From NCBI RefSeq assembly GCF_000348945.1, contig NZ_AOCK01000003.1, positions 417,349-481,348 on the forward strand: a stretch of 64,000 nt of DNA, written 5' to 3'. This document shows, piece by piece, positions 59,505-64,000 of the stretch. A program made the translations under genes and the position numbers. The notes below the pieces were generated by a model that was not told where the DNA came from, did not search any database, and worked only from the letters and a program-made list of their open reading frames with translations. The number at the start of each line of letters is the position of its first letter. The first letter of the stretch is position 1. This DNA comes from Paeniglutamicibacter gangotriensis Lz1y (GTDB lineage: Bacteria > Actinomycetota > Actinomycetes > Actinomycetales > Micrococcaceae).

Positions 59505-61172
59505 CTAGTGGAAGAAGTGGCGTGCACCGGTGAAGTACATGGTGATACCTGCCGCGTTGGCGGCGGCTACAACTTCTTCATCGCGGACCGAACCGCCGGG
59601 CTGCACCACGGCACGCACACCGGCGTCCAGCAGGATCTGCAGACCGTCTGCGAACGGGAAGAACGCATCCGAAGCTGCCACTGCGCCTCGGGCACGCTGC
59701 GCCGAAACACCTTCGGTGCCTGAGGCACCGCCGGCAGCGTCAACCGTGGACTCCACGGTGACGCCCAGGGTGTTGGCGCGCTCAACGGCAAGCTTGCAGG
59801 AATCCACGCGGTTGACCTGGCCCATGCCGATGCCCACTGCGGCGCCGTTGTTGGCCAGCAGGATGGCGTTGGACTTCGCGGCACGCACCGCGGTCCAGGC
59901 GAATGCCAAGTCGGCGAGGGTCGCCTCGTCTGCGGCTTCGCCCGCGGCAAGGGTCCAGTTCGCCGGGTTATCGCCCTCGGCGTCGACCTTGTCGCTCATC
60001 TGTACCAGCACGCCGCCGGAGACCTGACGGATCTCGCTCGGGTAGCGGCCGTAGCCCTCGGGCAGGGAGAGCAGACGGATGTTCTTCTTCTTGGAAAGGA
60101 TCTCCACGGCTTCGGGTTCGAAGTCCGGGGCGATGACAACCTCGGTGAAGATGTCCTTGACGGTGTTGGCCATGCCCACGGTCACGGTGCGGTTCGCGGC
60201 AATGACGCCGCCGAAGGCCGAGAGCGGATCGGTGGCGTGAGCCTTGGCATGCGCGTCGGCGATCGGATCCGCGGCATCGGCGGAAGCCACTGCGACGCCA
60301 CACGGGTTGGCGTGCTTGATCACTGCCACGGCGGGGGCAGCAAAGTCGAAGGCAGCGCGCAACGCGGCGTCGGCGTCAACGTAGTTGTTGTAGCTCATGG
60401 CCTTGCCGTGCAGCTGGTCGGCCTGGGCGATACCTGCCGGGGCCGCCTTATCTACGTACAGGGCAGCCTGCTGGTGCGGATTTTCGCCGTAACGCAAGAC
60501 CTCGGAGCGTTCCAGAGCCAAGCCGGTGTAGGCCGGCCAGTCGATGATTCCGTCGCCGTCCTCGTCCAGGAACTGCGCCGCGGTCCATGAGGCCACCGCG
60601 GTGTCGTAGGCAGCGGTGTGTGCGAAGGCCTTGGCTGCCAAGCGCTGGCGGGACTTCAGATCGAAGCCTCCGGCAGTTGCCGCGGCAATGACCTCGGCGT
60701 AGGACGAAGGATCCACGACGATGGAAACCGCGGCGTGGTTTTTGGCCGCCGAGCGGACCATGGCCGGACCGCCGATGTCGATCTGCTCAACCACCGCATC
60801 ATTCACGGCGCCGGAGCGCACGGTATCGACGAAGGGGTAAAGGTTCACCACAACCAGATCGAAGGCCTCGATCTGGTTGTCATCAAGCGTCTTCATGTGG
60901 GCCGGGACCCGACGGTCGGCCAAGATGCCGCCGTGCACGCGGGGATGCAGGGTCTTAACGCGACCGTCCAGCATTTCCGGGGAACCGGTGACTTCTTCGA
61001 CCTCGGTGACAGGGATCCCGGCGGCGGCAATGCGCTTGGCGGTGGAACCGGTGGAGACCAGTGCGACGCCGGCGGCGTGCAGGCCGGCAGCCAGTTCCTC
61101 CAATCCGCTTTTGTCATATACGGAAATCAGGGCCCGGCGAATCGGGACGCGATCAAGGACAATCTGGCTCAC
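59505..61172 (-). CDS. purH: Bifunctional AICAR formyltransferase / IMP cyclohydrolase
   Basis: 555 residues; last two steps of IMP synthesis, using 10-formyl-THF. The N-terminal cyclohydrolase domain starts [17 protein letters not shown] and has [14 protein letters not shown]. The C-terminal formyltransferase domain shows [23 protein letters not shown] and [17 protein letters not shown], the usual active-site stretches. The GTG at 61172 with GGGAG upstream is the start. It consumes AICAR, whose 5'-phosphate ZMP is sensed by the riboswitch on glyA-folD elsewhere in the window. Confidence 0.96.
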   Translation of the reverse strand: MSQIVLDRVPIRRALISVYDKSGLEELAAGLHAAGVALVSTGSTAKRIAAAGIPVTEVEEVTGSPEMLDGRVKTLHPRVHGGILADRRVPAHMKTLDDNQIEAFDLVVVNLYPFVDTVRSGAVNDAVVEQIDIGGPAMVRSAAKNHAAVSIVVDPSSYAEVIAAATAGGFDLKSRQRLAAKAFAHTAAYDTAVASWTAAQFLDEDGDGIIDWPAYTGLALERSEVLRYGENPHQQAALYVDKAAPAGIAQADQLHGKAMSYNNYVDADAALRAAFDFAAPAVAVIKHANPCGVAVASADAADPIADAHAKAHATDPLSAFGGVIAANRTVTVGMANTVKDIFTEVVIAPDFEPEAVEILSKKKNIRLLSLPEGYGRYPSEIRQVSGGVLVQMSDKVDAEGDNPANWTLAAGEAADEATLADLAFAWTAVRAAKSNAILLANNGAAVGIGMGQVNRVDSCKLAVERANTLGVTVESTVDAAGGASGTEGVSAQRARGAVAASDAFFPFADGLQILLDAGVRAVVQPGGSVRDEEVVAAANAAGITMYFTGARHFFH

Positions 61173-61259
61173 AAAAGTCTCCCAGGGTGCGGTTTGAGGG
61201 GGGTGCAGTGCCCATCTTAGCCCGCACTCCTCCGGGGGCCTTCCTGTGTGGCGCGGGGG

Positions 61260-61538
61260 TTACTTGATCATCTCCCCTGCCGGCGTCACCACGTACCAGA
61301 CGTCGTTGACTCCCTGGCCCGTGACATCACCGGGCTTGGCATCCTGGGCAAAGTAGTACAGCGGCATACCGTTCAGCGTCAGTTGCTTGGTGCCGTCGGG
61401 GCTGTCGATGGTCCCCGCTTCCCCGGTAACTCCCTCCCGCACGGGGGTGTCTGCGGCGGGCACCGCACGCGTCAGCGAGGCTGTGCCCACGGAGCTGGGA
61501 AACATCTCGGCGATACAGCTGCGCGGCACGGATTCCAA
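61260..61538 (-). pseudogene. Truncated lipoprotein-repeat (COG4315-like) fragment
   Basis: 92 codons. The C-terminal part, GMPLYYFAQDAKPGDVTGQG then VWYVVTPAG, is the repeat of secreted lipoproteins of the COG4315 type, which normally carry a signal peptide and two such repeats in about 170 residues. Here the first repeat and lipobox are missing and the upstream residues (RSCIAEMFPSS) look eroded. Probably a remnant, not a working gene. Confidence 0.6.
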
Positions 61539-61586
61539 GATACTGGCCGAGCTCAGTCTTCCTTCAGACCCCGGCAGCGTATCGAG

Positions 61587-62327
61587 CTAGTGCGCCAGCT
61601 CCGGAAAATGTTTGGTCAGCTGTGCTTCGGTCAGGCACCTGCGCAGGAGCTCGTCCCCGTGGTCGTCATCCGAGAGGTAAACCACCACGTCGGCGTTGCG
61701 TCCGGCGGCAAGGGCCTTGCGCAAGGACTCAGTAACTCGGATCAGCATTTCGTAGTAGAGCCGATTGGTCTTGTCCCAGCCATGGTTTTTGGCGACGCTG
61801 GTCAGCGCCTGGCTCCACAATTCGGTGGCGGACTCGTCAAACAGCTCGATCGGGCTCCATTGCCAGTCATTCGGGTTCCACTTCGATGAGAAGTAACCCT
61901 GTTCGGCGTCGGAGGTCAGTGCATCGAGTTCCTTGAGAACATCGTCGATGTCTTCGTCGTCTTCGTCCTCTTCGGCGGTTTCGTCATCATCGTCCTCGGA
62001 ATTGGTGCTGTCCTCGTCCAGATAGTGATCGCGATCCGATCCGTCGTCGTCGGCGTCGGCACGTTCCTCGAAGCGTTCATCCTCGTCGACTTCCTCGAAG
62101 TCCTCCGCGTCTTTTTCCTCGTCTTCACCAGCGAGGGCGCGGGTCAGGGCTTCTTCAGAGTTCAGGGCGAGCACCGGCAAATCGATGTGGTCGGTTTCGT
62201 CGGCGCTCACGCCGTCCAGAGCGACGGCATAGAACACTTCGTCCGGGTGACGGTCAATTATTTCTTCCGCCTGGCGAAGAGCCGACACCCGTATCGCCTC
62301 TTCGAGAGCGGTCCAATCTACTCCCAT
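61587..62327 (-). CDS. DUF4303-like protein with a 62-residue acidic insert
   Basis: 246 residues. The N-terminal part (MGVDWTALEEAIRVSAL, VFYAVALDGVS) and C-terminal part (KWNPNDWQWSPIELFDE, HGWDKTNRLYYEMLIRV, VVVYLSDDDHGDELLRR) resemble DUF4303, a family of unknown function found near polymorphic-toxin immunity genes. Residues 68-129 form an extreme acidic stretch: 40 of 62 are Asp or Glu, with only 2 Lys or Arg clusters. ATG start at 62327. No toxin gene is seen nearby. Confidence 0.7.
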   Translation of the reverse strand: MGVDWTALEEAIRVSALRQAEEIIDRHPDEVFYAVALDGVSADETDHIDLPVLALNSEEALTRALAGEDEEKDAEDFEEVDEDERFEERADADDDGSDRDHYLDEDSTNSEDDDDETAEEDEDDEDIDDVLKELDALTSDAEQGYFSSKWNPNDWQWSPIELFDESATELWSQALTSVAKNHGWDKTNRLYYEMLIRVTESLRKALAAGRNADVVVYLSDDDHGDELLRRCLTEAQLTKHFPELAH

Positions 62328-62579
62328 AACCCGAGCCTACCCCGGCTTGCCTCGCACCGGAACAGCCCCGCGATACGGGCCAACTCCGGCTACCCTATCG
62401 CCGAATGCGCCAACACGAGGACACGAAATGTCAAGGTCTTATCCGTGTTTTTTCGTTTCACCGCGTAGCGTTATCGTTGGCGGCCACGGAGGCCTCACCT
62501 CCGTGGCAATATCCACGACCAAGCTGCCGTGGTCGACTCCATCCCGCGCCGATGCGCACCTGCCCGAAGGCACTGCCAG

Positions 62580-63929
62580 ATGAACAATTTCCTGAAGCTC
62601 CCGACCGGGGAGTCAGTTGTCCAGAACCTCCCATGGAAATGGGGTGTGCAAGGGCGAATCTTCATCATCGGCGGTCTGGGCTTCATGTTTGATGCTTGGG
62701 ACGTCACGCTCAATGGCGCGTTGATTCCGCTGGTTTCAGCAGAATGGGGCCTGGACCGAACCACTGCCGCGCTTTTGGGCACTGGCAATCTGGTGGGAAT
62801 GGCCCTTGGTGCTTTCCTCTGGGGAACCATTGCCGACAAGATCGGACGCAAAAAGGCTTTTACCTGGACCCTGCTGATCTTTTCGATCTTCACCGTTGCA
62901 GGCGCCTTGGCCCCCAGTTTTGCCTGGTTTGTTGCCTGCCGGTTCATTGCCGGGGTGGGTCTGGGTGGCTGCATTCCGGTGGACTATGCATTGGTCGGCG
63001 AGTTTACGCCTGCCAAACAGCGCGGGCGGGTTCTCACTGCGATGGACGGCTGGTGGCCTGTGGGCGCGGCCTTGTCGTTCTTCATCTCCGGCTGGGTCCA
63101 AGCAACCACCGGCAATTGGCGGCTAATTCTGGTGGTCATGGTGTTGCCGGCGCTGCTGGTGTTCTGGGTCCGCCGTAGTGTTCCGGAGTCTCCGCTCTTT
63201 CTGGTCCGCAGCGGACAACGCGCGGAAGCTGCGAAGGTCATAGATGATCTGGTGAAGCGCACAGGTGCCACCGCCGAGCCTTATACGCTTCCGGAAGCCG
63301 AAGCTGCTCCGCGATTGTCTGCAGGGTCATGGTTTGCACAGCTGGTGAGTATCTGGCGTTTCAGCCCGAAGATCACGTTGGTGTCTTGGTCGTTGTTCCT
63401 GACCATTTTGCTGGTCTACTACCTCGCTTTGACCTGGATGCCATCCATCCTTGCTGATGCAGGCATGGTGCAGTCCACCGCGCTGTTCATGACTTCGGTG
63501 ATGGCGCTGATGGGTCTGATCGGCGTGGCCATTGCCGCCCTGTTGGTGGAGCGGGTTGGCCGCAAGTGGCTACTTGGCATCACCGGCCCGCTGTCGGCAC
63601 TCATCCTCGTCATGGTGGCGGTGACCGTCAATGCCCCGACGCTGGCCCTGATCTGGCTGCTGGTCTTCGGCGTGGTGGTGCAGATAGCCGTTCCGGTGCT
63701 CTACACCTACGTCTCCGAGCTTTACCCCACAGAACTTCGCGGTTCAGGATTCGGTTGGGCGTCCTCATTCAGCCGTCTGGGCGCCGGTTTCGGTCCCTTG
63801 CTTTTCGCGGTGATGTGGCCGGTGGTCGGGTTGGGCAACCTGTTCCTGGTGGCGGGGGCCTTAGTGCTGGTCGCCGTCATCATGATGGCGTTCCTTGCCC
63901 CGGAGACCAAAGGTCGGGCCCTCCAGTAA
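62580..63929 (+). CDS. MFS transporter, sugar/aromatic-acid:H+ symporter type
   Basis: 449 residues, 12 helices. FMFDAWDVTLNGALIPLV in helix 1, GTIADKIGRKKAFTW (loop 2-3 motif), AGVGLGGCIPVDYALVGEF in helix 4 and PESPLFLVRSGQRAEA after helix 6 fit the SP/AAHS group that imports sugars or aromatic acids. Start ATG 62580; a longer frame to 62529 is unconserved. Probably a stand-alone gene; the window ends soon after. Confidence 0.88.
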   Translation: MNNFLKLPTGESVVQNLPWKWGVQGRIFIIGGLGFMFDAWDVTLNGALIPLVSAEWGLDRTTAALLGTGNLVGMALGAFLWGTIADKIGRKKAFTWTLLIFSIFTVAGALAPSFAWFVACRFIAGVGLGGCIPVDYALVGEFTPAKQRGRVLTAMDGWWPVGAALSFFISGWVQATTGNWRLILVVMVLPALLVFWVRRSVPESPLFLVRSGQRAEAAKVIDDLVKRTGATAEPYTLPEAEAAPRLSAGSWFAQLVSIWRFSPKITLVSWSLFLTILLVYYLALTWMPSILADAGMVQSTALFMTSVMALMGLIGVAIAALLVERVGRKWLLGITGPLSALILVMVAVTVNAPTLALIWLLVFGVVVQIAVPVLYTYVSELYPTELRGSGFGWASSFSRLGAGFGPLLFAVMWPVVGLGNLFLVAGALVLVAVIMMAFLAPETKGRALQ

Positions 63930-64000
63930 ATCCCGTGCAACCCCAAGCACCGCAGTTCTATGTGCAATGAAAATGGGCATGTTGGATCAGCTGGTGATGG

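Noticed and set aside
61173..61259. Possible ZTP riboswitch before purH
   Set aside because: Looked for the CTGGCG and GGGGAGCG elements; none present.

Overview
The window is high-GC chromosomal DNA that reads as an actinobacterium of the Micrococcaceae (Arthrobacter, Paeniglutamicibacter or Glutamicibacter type). The reasons are frequent GTG/TTG starts, an sdhCDAB operon, a monomeric NADP isocitrate dehydrogenase, a DtxR/IdeR-type iron box, and gene families typical of soil Arthrobacter. Family assignments rest on reading translated motifs; no database search was run.

Left part (1-13.6 kb): a partial mannose-1-phosphate guanylyltransferase; succinate dehydrogenase sdhCDAB ending in a UUCG-capped hairpin; an IS4-family element inserted 4 bp past that hairpin; a yihY / RNA-ligase-like / trpS / exodeoxyribonuclease III block; and a membrane protein (GAP family) divergent from a NarL-type two-component pair.

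Catabolic part (13.8-27.9 kb): a LysR regulator divergent from a cytochrome P450, a [2Fe-2S] ferredoxin, a ferredoxin reductase and an MHS-family transporter. A second LysR/MHS-transporter pair follows. The P450 has a Glu-Pro replacement of the usual I-helix acid-alcohol pair, as I recall for the O-demethylase GcoA. Next come a ferric-iron ABC importer with an upstream iron box, a fatty acid desaturase and a SHOCT-domain protein.

One-carbon and sulfur part (28-48.5 kb): glyA-folD behind a ZTP riboswitch, a flavin monooxygenase-like protein and purU. Then come a TPC-type metal P-type ATPase, OsmC, gamma-carbonic anhydrase, an oxidoreductase, a FAD/Rieske fusion, a BASS-family transporter and a metF-metE-metY-metB operon behind a SAM-I riboswitch. 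GlyA, FolD, PurU, MetF, MetE and PurH all touch the folate one-carbon pool.

Right part (48.9-64 kb): an SDR oxidoreductase; an eroded stretch with an IS110-family element; a dGTPase-like protein; a frameshifted P-loop kinase pseudogene; icd; a TetR/DHA2 efflux pair with two identical-architecture operators; purH; a truncated lipoprotein-repeat fragment; a DUF4303-like protein with a 62-residue acidic insert; and an MFS transporter. I saw no tRNA, rRNA or CRISPR array.
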